64,000 nt of DNA from JABWBD01 sp040768665 (GTDB taxonomy: Bacteria; Planctomycetota; Planctomycetia; Pirellulales; Thermoguttaceae), in contig JAXGMN010000033.1 in assembly GCA_040768665.1 (NCBI GenBank), forward strand, positions 62,001 through 126,000, given 5' to 3'. A program made the translations under genes and the position numbers. The notes under the pieces were generated by a model, which saw only the letters and a list, made by a program, of their open reading frames with translations, ran no database searches and had not been told where the DNA came from. Position 1 is the stretch's first letter. Every line of letters starts with the position of its first letter. This document shows positions 34,106-42,503 of the stretch, piece by piece.

Positions 34106-35476
34106 CTAAACCACTTCCTCAACCACCCACGGCTTGCGATACTCTCGCTTGAACAGGCCCATGGCCTCGGGCGAGTCGAGGATCTGCTCGGTTTTCTGGT
34201 CGATTTGCAGCTTCCGGCCGCCGAGCCGGGAACTGATGTTGGCGTAGTGGACCAGGAGCATGCTGCGGTGACCTTCTTCGACGTCGGCGTTGGGTCGCTT
34301 GCGACTTTTCACCGCGTCGACGAAGTTCGCCTTGTGATCCGGGTCGGGAAAGCGACCGTACATCTGGTCCTTGACCACCGGCTGCCGGTTCTTCGGCCGG
34401 ACGTAGACTTGCCAACCGCCGCCCATCCGCCCCATGAACATCACCCCCAATTCCCCGTAAAGCTCAATCCGCGTGGCGTTCTGCGGCCAGTGGGGGAAGA
34501 TGTCGCCGTTGCGAAGCTCGGGGTCGTTTCTGAGCATGTAGGGCGTAAAGAGCGTCTGCTCGTAGGTCATCACCATGTCGGCGAAGTCGAAGGTGGCCAG
34601 TTGCGTGTCGGGCGTTTCGGCATCTCCCCGCGGGTCGAAGCGCCGGCCCGTGCAATAGACGCCGCTCGGATAATCGACGCCGCAGAGCCAGCGGGCCAGA
34701 TCCAACTGATGGATTCCCTGATAGGCCATGTTACCGCCGCCAAAGTCCCAAAGCTGCCGCCACTGGATATGGATCGCCTTGTTGTACTTGCGCGCCGGGG
34801 CCGGACCGTTCCACATCTCCCAGTCCAGCGTCGCGGGCGGGTCCGAGTCGGGCCCCCACTGAAAATCGGGCACATGGCACTGCTCGAACACGCGGCACAG
34901 ATGGACCTTGCCCAGCTTGCCCTCTTCAAGGTAGCGTTTGGCGGCGAAGTTGTAGGGGGCGCTGCGGTTCTGGGTGCCAATCTGGACGATACGGTCGTAC
35001 TTTCGAGCGGCGTTGACGGCCTGGCGGCCTTCCCAGGGATTATGGCTCTGCGGCTTCTCGCAGTAGACGTCCTTGCCGGCACGGCAACAGAGAATGGTCG
35101 CCAGAGCGTGCCAATGCGGCGGGGTGGCGATCACCGCGGCGTCGACCGACGCGTCTTCGAGCATTTCGCGGAAATCCTGCACACACTTGGGACGCTTGCC
35201 TCCTTGACGCGAGGCGTACTCTTTCGCTCGCGGCTCGTGCAACCGGCTGTCCACGTCGCAAACATAGCCGATCTCGCAATCGCCGCGATCCAGAAACCCC
35301 ATAGCCAGCGAGTGCCCCCGCCCTCCTCCGACGCCAATCATTGCCAGCACGAGCCGATCGTTGGCCGGAGTTGCCCGGACCGATCCTGGATTGGCCAAAA
35401 TGGTGACGGCGCCGGCCAATCCGAGCGTCGCCTTTCGAGAGTCGTCGAGGAATCGACGTCGGTTGATTTCGGACAT
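34106..35476 (-). CDS. Gfo/Idh/MocA-family oxidoreductase, Tat-type leader
   Basis: A 456-aa protein from the ATG at 35476, which has GGAGGA about ten bases upstream; longer in-frame starts are rejected because the leader EINRRRFLDDSRKATLGLAG (residues 3-22) follows this ATG. The Rossmann motif is MIGVGGGRGHSLAMGF and EKP is at 140-142 (VYCEKPQSHN). RIVQIGTQNRSAPYNF and GGNMAYQGIHQLDLARWLCG follow the family pattern. Probably periplasmic sugar or cyclitol oxidoreductase; substrate unknown. Confidence 0.85.
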   Translation of the reverse strand: MSEINRRRFLDDSRKATLGLAGAVTILANPGSVRATPANDRLVLAMIGVGGGRGHSLAMGFLDRGDCEIGYVCDVDSRLHEPRAKEYASRQGGKRPKCVQDFREMLEDASVDAAVIATPPHWHALATILCCRAGKDVYCEKPQSHNPWEGRQAVNAARKYDRIVQIGTQNRSAPYNFAAKRYLEEGKLGKVHLCRVFEQCHVPDFQWGPDSDPPATLDWEMWNGPAPARKYNKAIHIQWRQLWDFGGGNMAYQGIHQLDLARWLCGVDYPSGVYCTGRRFDPRGDAETPDTQLATFDFADMVMTYEQTLFTPYMLRNDPELRNGDIFPHWPQNATRIELYGELGVMFMGRMGGGWQVYVRPKNRQPVVKDQMYGRFPDPDHKANFVDAVKSRKRPNADVEEGHRSMLLVHYANISSRLGGRKLQIDQKTEQILDSPEAMGLFKREYRKPWVVEEVV

Positions 35477-35796
35477 AGCAGCAGATCCTCCGATGGAAGC
35501 CGGTATCTTCGATGGTAGCCGTACAAGCCGGCGACACACTGGCCATCGTTCCGGATGGCCAAACGTGATCGTAGCACACCCGCGCGGCGTTTCGCCAGCC
35601 TGACTGCCGTCCGGCAAAAGGCCGGACTCGATGGTTGACCTTGCCGTTAGTTCGGCCGCCGAAGGTGATCTTGCTTTTCTGTGCTCCCGAAGCCTTCAGC
35701 CACGCGGTTGCGCTGAGGATAAAGGCCAGAACAACCTGCCAGTTCGCCCGCAAACACCCATTCCCGGTTTTGTCGCGCGTATAGCCCAAGAAACGC
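35477..35796. other. Spacer between oxidoreductase and tRNA-Ser
   Basis: About 320 bp with no supported gene. It includes the oxidoreductase leader region and a stretch at about 35735-35775 (CCATTCCCGGTTTTGTCGCG) that resembles one end of the palindromic element at 27435. Confidence 0.4.
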
Positions 35797-35824
35797 GTAA
35801 GCCCCTGGTTTCCCAGGGGCTTAC
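35797..35824 (-). terminator. Hairpin terminator behind tRNA-Ser
   Basis: GTAAGCCCCTGG (35797-35808) and CCAGGGGCTTAC (35813-35824) form a perfect 12-bp stem with a 4-base loop, 17 bp downstream of the minus-strand tRNA. The flanking sequence on that strand is GCGTTTCTT, a short T-rich run. Confidence 0.7.
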
Positions 35825-35841
35825 GGTCGAGTTTTTCAATG

Positions 35842-35923
35842 CGGAGGGCAAGGGATTCGAACCCTCAACCGGTTGCCCGGCACCTGATTTCGAGTCAGGC
35901 TGCTAACCATTCGCGTACCCTCC
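35842..35923 (-). tRNA. tRNA-Ser(CGA)
   Basis: An 82-nt tRNA without an encoded CCA. The acceptor GGAGGGT pairs with GCCCTCC, the anticodon arm is CCTGA-CTCGAAA-TCAGG (anticodon CGA, codon UCG), there is a long variable arm GCCGG-GCAA-CCGGT that identifies a class II serine tRNA, and the T arm is GAGGG-TTCGAAT-CCCTT. The discriminator base is G. Confidence 0.95.
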
Positions 35924-36427
35924 GGCCGGACATTACAAATCCTTTCTCCTCATAAACTTCCGTCAATCGGCGAAGTAGGCTGGAATTGTCGGTTTTGGCT
36001 ACTGACGCCCGTTTTGACGACCGGCCAAGCGTCAAACGGTTTTCCAACCTTCTTTTTCCGCAGGAGGGGACTCGCAATTTCCACTAGTGATTTTACCAAG
36101 AATTCACCGCCTGCAAAGCCCGCTAAGCCCTACGATGGGCTCCCACTGTATGCCCATGCCTCGGGCCGCTGTACAACGAAGATCCGGGGAAAAAACGCAC
36201 TTCTTCAAACATAGCCAAGCCCACACGATGCTTTACGCCTCTCCCCGGCAGAAGCGGGGGATTTGAAGGCGGGAAGAAAGCCGCAGACCGAGGAGGGCGT
36301 CGGTGACGCCCTCCAATTGGGCCGGGCCACTGCCACCAAGGGTATTTCGATCGAATGCCGCGGTTCGGAGACGCCTTCGAGGCACCTTACCAGCCCGCTT
36401 TGGACCGTGAGCGCGAGGAAAATCGCA
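35924..36427. other. Non-coding region between tRNA-Ser and peroxiredoxin
   Basis: About 500 bp with no supported gene on either strand. It holds the tRNA promoter side and the hairpin at 36292-36314. I looked for a selenocysteine tRNA here because of the neighbouring selenoprotein and did not find one. Confidence 0.5.
36292..36314 (-). terminator. Strong GC hairpin downstream of the peroxiredoxin gene
   Basis: GGAGGGCGTC and GACGCCCTCC form a perfect 10-bp stem with a 3-base loop, 114 bp past the peroxiredoxin stop. There is no T tract, so it may stabilise the 3' end rather than terminate. Confidence 0.4.
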
Positions 36428-37153
36428 CTATTGTGTATCTGAAGCCATACGGGGCTTCCACACCTTCCACACGTTGCCTACGAGTTCCGGGCCGGGTTTG
36501 AGCGTCGGTTTTCCCGGCGTCCACCCCGACGGCGTCGCTTCCGTCCCGTTGCTCTCGCGCACCCGCTGAAAGGCCTGGATCTGCCGCAGGGTTTCGTCGA
36601 TATGCCTGCCAACCGGGGGCGTGACGACTTCGTACGCTTGAATCACACCGTCGGGATCGATAAGGAATCTGCCGCGCGTTTCAACCCCCGCGTCTTCATC
36701 ATACACCCCGTAGACAGTGCCGACCTTTCCCCCCGCATCGGAAAGCATCGGGAAGGGTACGCCGCCGTCGACCATCTTGGATAACTCGCTATCGTTCCAC
36801 ATTTTGTGCACGAATACGCTGTCCACACTCAAGGAGAGGACCTCCGCGCCGAGCTTCTGAAACTCGGAATACCTATCGGCGACCGCCGATACTTCGGTCC
36901 CTCACACGAACGTGAAGTCGCCCGGATAGAAACATAGAACGACCCACTTCTGCAAGTAATCCGACAACTTGACACTGGTGAATTCCCCTTTCAAGTAGGC
37001 AGGGGCAACAAAATCAGGAGCCTTTTTTCCTACCTGGATCATTCTGCGTCCTTCCTTTGCGGGTAAAGGCGTTTCTTGCTTCTGCATTTCACCGGCTTCC
37101 CCGACAGGTCCCCCCGTCGGTCGAGCACAACCCACTGCGGGCTTGTCAGCCAT
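36428..37153 (-). CDS. Peroxiredoxin, probable selenoprotein (in-frame UGA = Sec84)
   Basis: A 241-codon AhpC/Prx1-like peroxiredoxin read through one in-frame TGA at 36904-36902. Residues before it end VVLCFYPGDFTFV and residues after it begin GTEVSAVADRYSEFQKLGAE, then VDSVFVHKMWND; peroxiredoxins have the peroxidatic cysteine exactly after FTFV. So the TGA replaces that Cys at position 84. No other Cys follows, so there is no usual resolving residue. The ATG at 37153 has AAAGGAG six bases upstream. Frame, spacing and conservation are intact on both sides, which argues against a pseudogene. It would reduce peroxides. Confidence 0.85.
36874..36898 (-). promoter_or_regulatory. SECIS-like hairpin after the peroxiredoxin UGA
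   Basis: On the minus strand, ten bases after the UGA, TATCGGC-GGTC-GCCGATA forms a perfect 7-bp stem with a GGTC apical loop. ACC (36898-36896) and GGT (36873-36871) can extend it below an internal bulge. Bacterial SECIS elements have a short stem with GG(U) in the loop at about this distance (E. coli fdhF: loop AGGUCU). Confidence 0.75.
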
Positions 37154-37520
37154 AACGAACTCCTTTCTTCAATGCCGTGAAAGAATGGCGAAGTGATAGA
37201 AAATCGGACCTCCCACCCGCGCCGATTTTGAGGTGGGGCAATTGGGACGTCAAGGAGATGTCGGAACGGGGAGGCGGTCATGCAGGAGGCAATGGGATCA
37301 CATCTTGATGCGCTTGACTTGCCCCTGACGGCGTCCTAAAACGAGAAGCACACTGCAGAACCAGGGGACTCCACCAACGTGCCCTGCTGCCGCAAACCCG
37401 CCGAAACCCGGGCAACTGCCGCGACGGCGAGCGTGGCCACGCGTCGGTGTAAAGCCTGCCCGTCGCCCCCCAATCTCGTTGGAGACCCGTGCGTCTGCAA
37501 AAAGAACGAGGTTGACCGTG
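37154..37520. other. Divergent spacer, peroxiredoxin to Nramp-like gene
   Basis: About 365 bp. It contains the two divergent upstream regions; I see no gene, repeat or clear promoter. Confidence 0.4.
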
Positions 37521-39008
37521 GTGAGCCACGAAGCGATGACCTCCGAAGGCATCTATCCGGAACCGCCCGCGGCGCTGACGAGGCCGGGGATCGTTCCTCG
37601 CCTTGCGCTGCTTGGACCGGGGGTGATCATCGCCTCGGTGACGATCGGCAGCGGCGAGTTGGTGTGGGCCTCGCGAAGCGGGGCGATCTTCGGCTACACC
37701 ATGCTTTGGTGCTTCCTGTACGCCGGTGTGTTCAAGGCGATCCAGGTCTATACCGCTGCGCGGCATATCACGCTCACCGGCGAGCATCCGATCGTCGGCT
37801 GGCGGTCGCTGCCCGGGCCGCCGCTGTGGTTCCCTCTGCTGGTGGCCCTGCCGGCGGTGATGCTGATGCCGATCGCATTCTCCGGCATCTCGGAGATGCT
37901 GGGCGGGTATGTGCATCGATTCGCAGGGATTGAGGCGACTGCCATCGACGTCGGCCCCTGGGAGCATCTCGAGTTCTGGATCAACGTCTGGACGACCGCC
38001 GTCCTCAGCGTCTGCCTCGGCTTGGCACTATTGTCCAGCTACGCGTTGCTGGAAAGGATCTCGGCGGTGGTGCTGGGGCTCGTGGTCGCCTGTATCGCCG
38101 GGGCCGTATTCGTGCTCGGACCGGATCTGACCGAGCTATGCGCCGGGCTCTTGATTCCTCGGACCGCGGATTTGCCGGACATCGCATTCCGGCCCGAGTA
38201 TGCCGCGGAGTTCGCAGGCAGGAGTCCCTGGCTGGAGGTCTCTCTCTACCTGAGCGCCGTCGGCGGCGGCGCGTATGACTACATCGGATACGTCGGCATG
38301 GTGCGGAGCAAGGGTTGGGGGCTGGCCGGACGGCGGGACCTCAGCCGCGAGCAGCTCGAATCGGCCGTTGCCGGCGACAGCCCCGAAGCGAGAATGACGA
38401 TCCTTCAGGCGAGGCAATGGGCCCGCGCACCGTTGATCGACACCTGCGTTTCCTTCTTCTTCGTCGTGCTGGTCACGCTTTTGTTCGGCATTCTGGGCGC
38501 GCTGGTGCTCCATCGCGAGGGGGTGATTCCGGCCAACAACGACCTGTTGAACCAGCAGGAGCGTTTTCTCACGATCCTGCACCCCGAGCTCGATTGGCTG
38601 TACCGCGCCGCGGTGCTGCTGGCCCTGGTCGGGACGCTCTACGGCGCATTCGAGGTCTACCGGCACACATTCGTGGAGAGCTTCGGCGCGATTGCGCCCC
38701 GCTGGCTCACGCCTCGAAGTATTCCTTATCTTCGCGGCGGCACTGTGGCATACTGTTTCCTGGGCGGGCTGGCGATGGTCTGGCTGCCGGTCGGAGTTGC
38801 CGGTACGATCGTCGAGCGGATGACGTTTGGCACGATAATCAGCGGAGCGGCCACCTGCGGACTCTGGTGCTTTGCCATGCTCTGGCTCGACCGGGTGCGC
38901 CTGCCGGTGCCGCTTAGGATGAGCCGCCTGCTGTGGTGCCTGACGCTGGTTGCCGGCATCGGGATGACAGCGTTGGGCATTCAATCCACAATCGCCTACT
39001 TCAAATAA
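37521..39008 (+). CDS. Nramp-like transporter
   Basis: An ~495-aa polytopic membrane protein, related to that at 5537-6910. The first helix is LALLGPGVIIASVTIGSGEL, with GSGE where canonical Nramp has DPGN-type metal residues, so manganese or iron transport is not assured. It has about 11-12 segments, e.g. FVVLVTLLFGILGALVLHRE and LLGILGALVL-like repeats. I chose the GTG at 37521 after GAGG; an ATG at 37536 is the alternative. It is followed after 11 bp by an enolase-superfamily gene, so it may import the substrate of that enzyme. Confidence 0.72.
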   Translation: MSHEAMTSEGIYPEPPAALTRPGIVPRLALLGPGVIIASVTIGSGELVWASRSGAIFGYTMLWCFLYAGVFKAIQVYTAARHITLTGEHPIVGWRSLPGPPLWFPLLVALPAVMLMPIAFSGISEMLGGYVHRFAGIEATAIDVGPWEHLEFWINVWTTAVLSVCLGLALLSSYALLERISAVVLGLVVACIAGAVFVLGPDLTELCAGLLIPRTADLPDIAFRPEYAAEFAGRSPWLEVSLYLSAVGGGAYDYIGYVGMVRSKGWGLAGRRDLSREQLESAVAGDSPEARMTILQARQWARAPLIDTCVSFFFVVLVTLLFGILGALVLHREGVIPANNDLLNQQERFLTILHPELDWLYRAAVLLALVGTLYGAFEVYRHTFVESFGAIAPRWLTPRSIPYLRGGTVAYCFLGGLAMVWLPVGVAGTIVERMTFGTIISGAATCGLWCFAMLWLDRVRLPVPLRMSRLLWCLTLVAGIGMTALGIQSTIAYFK

Positions 39009-39019
39009 CATTGAAACCC

Positions 39020-40093
39020 ATGAAGATCAACGGCTACACTCTCCATCGCGTACACCTGAAACTTCCTCGGCCGATCGGGGATTCGCAGGTCCGCTTCGTC
39101 GACCACTGGATCACCGTCCTGGAGCTGGCAACCGACGACGGGCTGACAGGTGTTGGGTTTGAACTTCAACAGGGCAAGCCCACCCCGGCCCTGGCACAAC
39201 TTCAAGCCCAGTTCGAGTACAACGTATGGCCCTCGCTCAAAGGCGCGAGCCCCTTCGGCGAAGCGTTGCGGATTGGCCGTCCGCGTGGCGGCAACGTGGG
39301 GGCGGCAACGCTGCCGTTGGGCGTCGAGACGGCGTTGTGGGACCTCGCGGGCAAGGCGGCCGGCCTGCCGCTCTACCGGCTCTTCGGCGGAACCGATCCG
39401 CGCGTTCCTGCTTACGGCAGCACCCTCGACTATCACCTGGGCGACGACGAGTTCCGCACGCGGCTCGGGGAGTTCCAGGCGATGGGCTTCCGCGCCGTCA
39501 AGATCAAGGTCGGCCATCCGGACATTCGCTGGGACCTCAAGCGGCTGGCAATCGTCCTTGAGATGTTCGGTCCCGACGTCGAACTGATGGTCGACGCCAA
39601 CGAGGCCTGGTCGCCGAAGGAAGCCCTCGTTCGGGCACACCGCTATCGCGAGGAGGGCTTCGATCTGTACTGGATCGAAGACCCGATCAGCCGGGACGAT
39701 TACCAGGGCTACGCGAGGCTTGCCGGACTTCCCTTCACGCGAATCAACACGGGCGAATACCTCGGCTTCTCCGGAAAACGCCGCCTGCTGGAAAGCGGCG
39801 GCGTGGACGTGCTGAACATCCACGGTCAGATCGGCGTGTCGCGCGCGGCGGCCCAACTGGCCGGCGACTTCGGCGTCCCGGTGGCGATGGGAAATACGCT
39901 GCTGGAAATCGGCGTCCACCTGGCGGCAAGCTTGCCGGAGTGTCTCTCAATGGAGTACTCTGACCTGATGTGGAACTGCCTGGCGAAAGAGCCGGTGCGA
40001 TTCGAAGGCGGCTACGCCTTCGCCCCCGATCGCCCCGGGCACGGCATTGATCTCGACGCCGAGGCGCTTGGCAGGTACTCGGAACTGGGGTAG
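39020..40093 (+). CDS. Mandelate racemase / muconate lactonizing-family enzyme
   Basis: A 357-aa enolase-superfamily enzyme. GFRAVKIKVGHPDIRWDL holds the Lys-x-Lys catalytic motif; LMVDANEAW, WIEDPISRDD and NTGEYLGF give the three metal ligands Asp, Glu and Glu, and VDVLNIHGQIG the opposite-face region. These enzymes abstract the alpha proton of carboxylates, dehydrating sugar acids, racemising or cycloisomerising. Which substrate is used is unknown. It lies 11 bp after the Nramp-like gene. Confidence 0.87.
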   Translation: MKINGYTLHRVHLKLPRPIGDSQVRFVDHWITVLELATDDGLTGVGFELQQGKPTPALAQLQAQFEYNVWPSLKGASPFGEALRIGRPRGGNVGAATLPLGVETALWDLAGKAAGLPLYRLFGGTDPRVPAYGSTLDYHLGDDEFRTRLGEFQAMGFRAVKIKVGHPDIRWDLKRLAIVLEMFGPDVELMVDANEAWSPKEALVRAHRYREEGFDLYWIEDPISRDDYQGYARLAGLPFTRINTGEYLGFSGKRRLLESGGVDVLNIHGQIGVSRAAAQLAGDFGVPVAMGNTLLEIGVHLAASLPECLSMEYSDLMWNCLAKEPVRFEGGYAFAPDRPGHGIDLDAEALGRYSELG

Positions 40094-40127
40094 CGGCACA
40101 CTACTTTTTATACTCGATGAGGGTGCT

Positions 40128-40763
40128 ATGAAGCGAGTTGTCGCGGCGGCCGTATTGGGCTTCTTGATCGCCACGGCGCTGACGGCCGACGCCCGGAAGT
40201 GGACTTCGGACGACGGTCGGTTCACGACCGAAGCCAGGCTCCTGGGCTATGCCGACGGGCTGGTGAAGCTCGAGAAGGATTCGGGCGAGACGATTACACT
40301 GCCCATCGAGCGGCTCAGCAAAGCGGATCGCCGCTACGTGGTGTTGGTGTCGCGGTCGCGACAACGGATCGCGGCGAAGGCGGAGACGGCCAGCGACGTC
40401 AGTTTCACGATGCACGTTCAAGCCTTTCTTGGCAACTACTGCATGAAGTGCCACAACCCGGAGGAGCCCAAGGGCGGCTACGACGTGACGAGCTACGCCG
40501 CTTTGAGGCAGACCGGGCAGAAAGGCCCGTTGGTCGTTCCTGGCAAGCCGGCCGAGAGTCGGCTGATCCTGGCGCTTGGGGGCGACGAAGAGGGCGAGGA
40601 CAAGAAAGGCAAGTACGAGGGCGAGATCATGCCGCCTGCCGGATCGCCGCAACCGACCGAGGAAGAGATCGCGAAGCTTGCGGCGTGGATCGCGGCCGGC
40701 GCCAAGGACGACAGCCTTGGGCCGACAAAGCAGCGCGCACGGATGATGCAGCCTCGTCAATGA
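40128..40763 (+). CDS. SHD1-domain plus c-type cytochrome protein
   Basis: A 211-aa secreted protein with a signal peptide (VAAAVLGFLIATALTADA). Residues about 23-70 (RKWTSDDGRFTTEARLLGYA, then TLPIERLSKADRRYV) are an SHD1 (SLA1 homology) domain; residues about 100-200 are a planctomycete-type cytochrome c domain with heme-binding C-x-x-C-H in NYCMKCHNPEEPKGGY and an axial Met in GEIMPPAGSPQPTEEE. SHD1 domains bind proteins or peptides in eukaryotes; their role here is unknown. It probably transfers electrons in the periplasm. Confidence 0.85.
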   Translation: MKRVVAAAVLGFLIATALTADARKWTSDDGRFTTEARLLGYADGLVKLEKDSGETITLPIERLSKADRRYVVLVSRSRQRIAAKAETASDVSFTMHVQAFLGNYCMKCHNPEEPKGGYDVTSYAALRQTGQKGPLVVPGKPAESRLILALGGDEEGEDKKGKYEGEIMPPAGSPQPTEEEIAKLAAWIAAGAKDDSLGPTKQRARMMQPRQ

Positions 40764-41265
40764 AGCGATGACTCGTGGTCTGCGACACGTCGCGAAGCCG
40801 ACTACATCGTTCCGCGGCCGGCTTGCAGCAGTCTCAGCGGCTCGGTGCGACCGATCGTGATGGCCGGCCAGACGGCCGCGAAAGGAGCTTCGGCAGGAAG
40901 CATGCCGGAAGCACTCCGACAATGCAGTGCGCCTTCCAGAGATTGTTGGGACTTCGGGGGCGAAGTCGGCGAGTGTGGGAGGCCGAAGGGGGGCAGGAAT
41001 GTTTTTCCGCCCTCGGCCACCAAGCCACGACGGGTGGTGCCGACCGGCGCCCGAGGCCGACGGCGGAACAAGACTCCCGACCCCGGGCTTGCCAGGAAAT
41101 CTTGCCGCACACTCTGCTTTCGCGGGTGTTCGGCTCATCCGTTGCAAGCGTATAATAGACCGAGTTGCCCCGGACGGACCGCGCGGCACTCTTTCTTTTC
41201 CGTCCTTAAGCAGGTTCAGCAATTTCGCAGATTCAGGGAGGACTTTGCAGGTCTTATTTCAAAGA
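40764..41265. other. 500-bp non-coding region with a promoter before the DUF454 gene
   Basis: No supported gene. A perfect TATAAT lies at 41151-41156, 115 bp before the DUF454 start, with only a weak -35 (TTCGGC region). The rest is GC-rich with inverted words such as GGCCGGCCAGACGGCC. Confidence 0.45.
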
Positions 41266-41676
41266 ATGAAAGTCTTCGTACGCTGCGCGCTGATTCTCGT
41301 TGGCACCCTGTCGCTGGCTCTGGGAGTGTTGGGCATCGTCCTGCCGCTTGTTCCCACGACTCCCCTGTTCCTCTTGGCCGCCGCCTGTTACATCCGCAGT
41401 TCGGAAAGGCTGTACCGTTGGCTTTTGTCGAGCCCGTGGCTGGGCCCCTTTATCCGCGACTATCGAGAAGGGCTGGGCATTCCGCCAAGGGTCAAGGCAA
41501 CCGTCCTGATCGTTCTGTGGATGACCGTCACCGGGTCGGCGTTGCTGCTGATCACGGTGAACTGGGTGAGGGTACTGCTTTTTCTTGTCGCCGCGGCAGT
41601 GAGCTGTTATCTCCTGTCGATTAAGTCCCCGGACGGCAAGGAGTCATGCGAATGCGGACGTGCTGCTCAGCGATGA
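41266..41676 (+). CDS. DUF454 (YbaN-like) membrane protein
   Basis: A 136-aa protein of the DUF454/YbaN family: an N-terminal membrane helix (LILVGTLSLALGVLGIVLPL) with the hallmark PTTPLFLLAAACYIRSSERL, then YRWLLSSPWLGPFIRDYREG and two C-terminal helices. Function unknown. Its last ten bases overlap the convergent gene at 41667-42323. Confidence 0.85.
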   Translation: MKVFVRCALILVGTLSLALGVLGIVLPLVPTTPLFLLAAACYIRSSERLYRWLLSSPWLGPFIRDYREGLGIPPRVKATVLIVLWMTVTGSALLLITVNWVRVLLFLVAAAVSCYLLSIKSPDGKESCECGRAAQR

Positions 41677-42323
41677 GCCCGGACCGAGCAACTCGTCTCG
41701 AGGCAGGAAACCAAGAGACGCCCTTTGCTCCTCAGCGAGACCTGCGGCACCCTCTGCCGGCCCAACCAGGGCAACTCAGTCTGTAGAGCGGCCGTGGCGA
41801 AGGCGACAATGAGATTCGAGGCCATGGTCTGGAGATCGCCGGCGGCCAGTCCCATCAAGGCGGGTCCCAGCGGAATCAATGTTCCCATCCGGCCGAGCAT
41901 GGGGCCGAGGGGGACCAGGTTGCGGAGCGATTCGAGCCGGCCGTCCCAGGCCAGCTCCGCCTCGTGGACCAGTCGTTCCACCCGCAGCAGGTCTCCGCCC
42001 GCTTGCTGCACTCGGCCGAGGGTTTCCGTCAAAATCGAGCCGGCGACGGGCAGGGGTGGCGGCGAGGCGATCTCGTCCATCGCCGTCGAAAAACCCTCCA
42101 ACGCCGCGGCGATCCGCGCCCGCCGGGCGAACTCCCGTAGAAACTGCCCCACCGAGAACAGCGCCCGGAAGAGGCACCAGAGCAACAGCAGCATCGTCGG
42201 GATCAGCAGGGCGGTCGAGATCAGGTGGAAGATATGATGCTGATCTGCGGCATGGTTGTGCGGCGGCCATCGCGGCAGGCTGGTGCCAGCCGGCCGCTTA
42301 AGTGTGGAGCACAACGATGGCAT
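41667..42323 (-). CDS. Membrane protein, MotA/TolQ/ExbB-like C-terminus
   Basis: A 218-aa protein with one N-terminal membrane helix (LISTALLIPTMLLLLWCLF), a long cytoplasmic helical region (FARRARIAAALEGFSTAMDE) and a C-terminal hydrophobic hairpin VPLGPMLGRMGTLIPLGPAL, then TMASNLIVAFATAALQT, which resembles the LGLLGTVxGLIxAF pattern of ExbB/TolQ/MotA proton channels. No ExbD/TolR-like partner is recognisable, though a small frame lies just upstream. The start is uncertain because the first ~25 residues look poor. Confidence 0.55.
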   Translation of the reverse strand: MPSLCSTLKRPAGTSLPRWPPHNHAADQHHIFHLISTALLIPTMLLLLWCLFRALFSVGQFLREFARRARIAAALEGFSTAMDEIASPPPLPVAGSILTETLGRVQQAGGDLLRVERLVHEAELAWDGRLESLRNLVPLGPMLGRMGTLIPLGPALMGLAAGDLQTMASNLIVAFATAALQTELPWLGRQRVPQVSLRSKGRLLVSCLETSCSVRAHR

Positions 42324-42468
42324 CGGCCTGCTTGATCCGCGGGATCACGGCCTCCCAGACGCGGAACAAGTGTCGCGAGCCGTCCGAGTCGAGATAAGAG
42401 ACGGATAGATCCTGGACCACTGCATCGACCCGTCGGCGGTCCGGCGGCTCGCCCGTTGCTCGCCGCAT
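42298..42468 (-). CDS. Small hypothetical protein upstream of the TolQ-like gene
   Basis: A 56-aa frame that fits the gap between the ABC permease gene and the TolQ-like gene, on the same strand. It starts MRRATGEPPDRRR and ends AVIPRIKQADAIVVLHT, with no membrane segment. The overlap with the next gene is 26 bp. It may be a short partner of the TolQ-like protein or noise. Confidence 0.35.
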   Translation of the reverse strand: MRRATGEPPDRRRVDAVVQDLSVSYLDSDGSRHLFRVWEAVIPRIKQADAIVVLHT

Positions 42469-42503
42469 TGCATTCGCGCGCACAACAGCGCGCCGGGGAG
42501 GCA

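Noticed and set aside
35842..35923. The class II tRNA as a selenocysteine tRNA
   Set aside because: The anticodon is CGA rather than TCA, and the acceptor and variable arms are of serine type.
35895..36077. Minus-strand frame of 60 codons
   Set aside because: It overlaps the tRNA and has no protein-like features.
36832..36904. The peroxiredoxin as a pseudogene with a nonsense mutation
   Set aside because: The stop is precisely at the catalytic residue, the frame is intact on both sides, and a SECIS-like hairpin follows; only a sel-gene search can settle it, but Sec is the better explanation.
40845..41624. Plus-strand frame of 259 codons before and over the DUF454 gene
   Set aside because: Arg/Pro/Gly-rich composition and overlap with a recognised family member in another frame.
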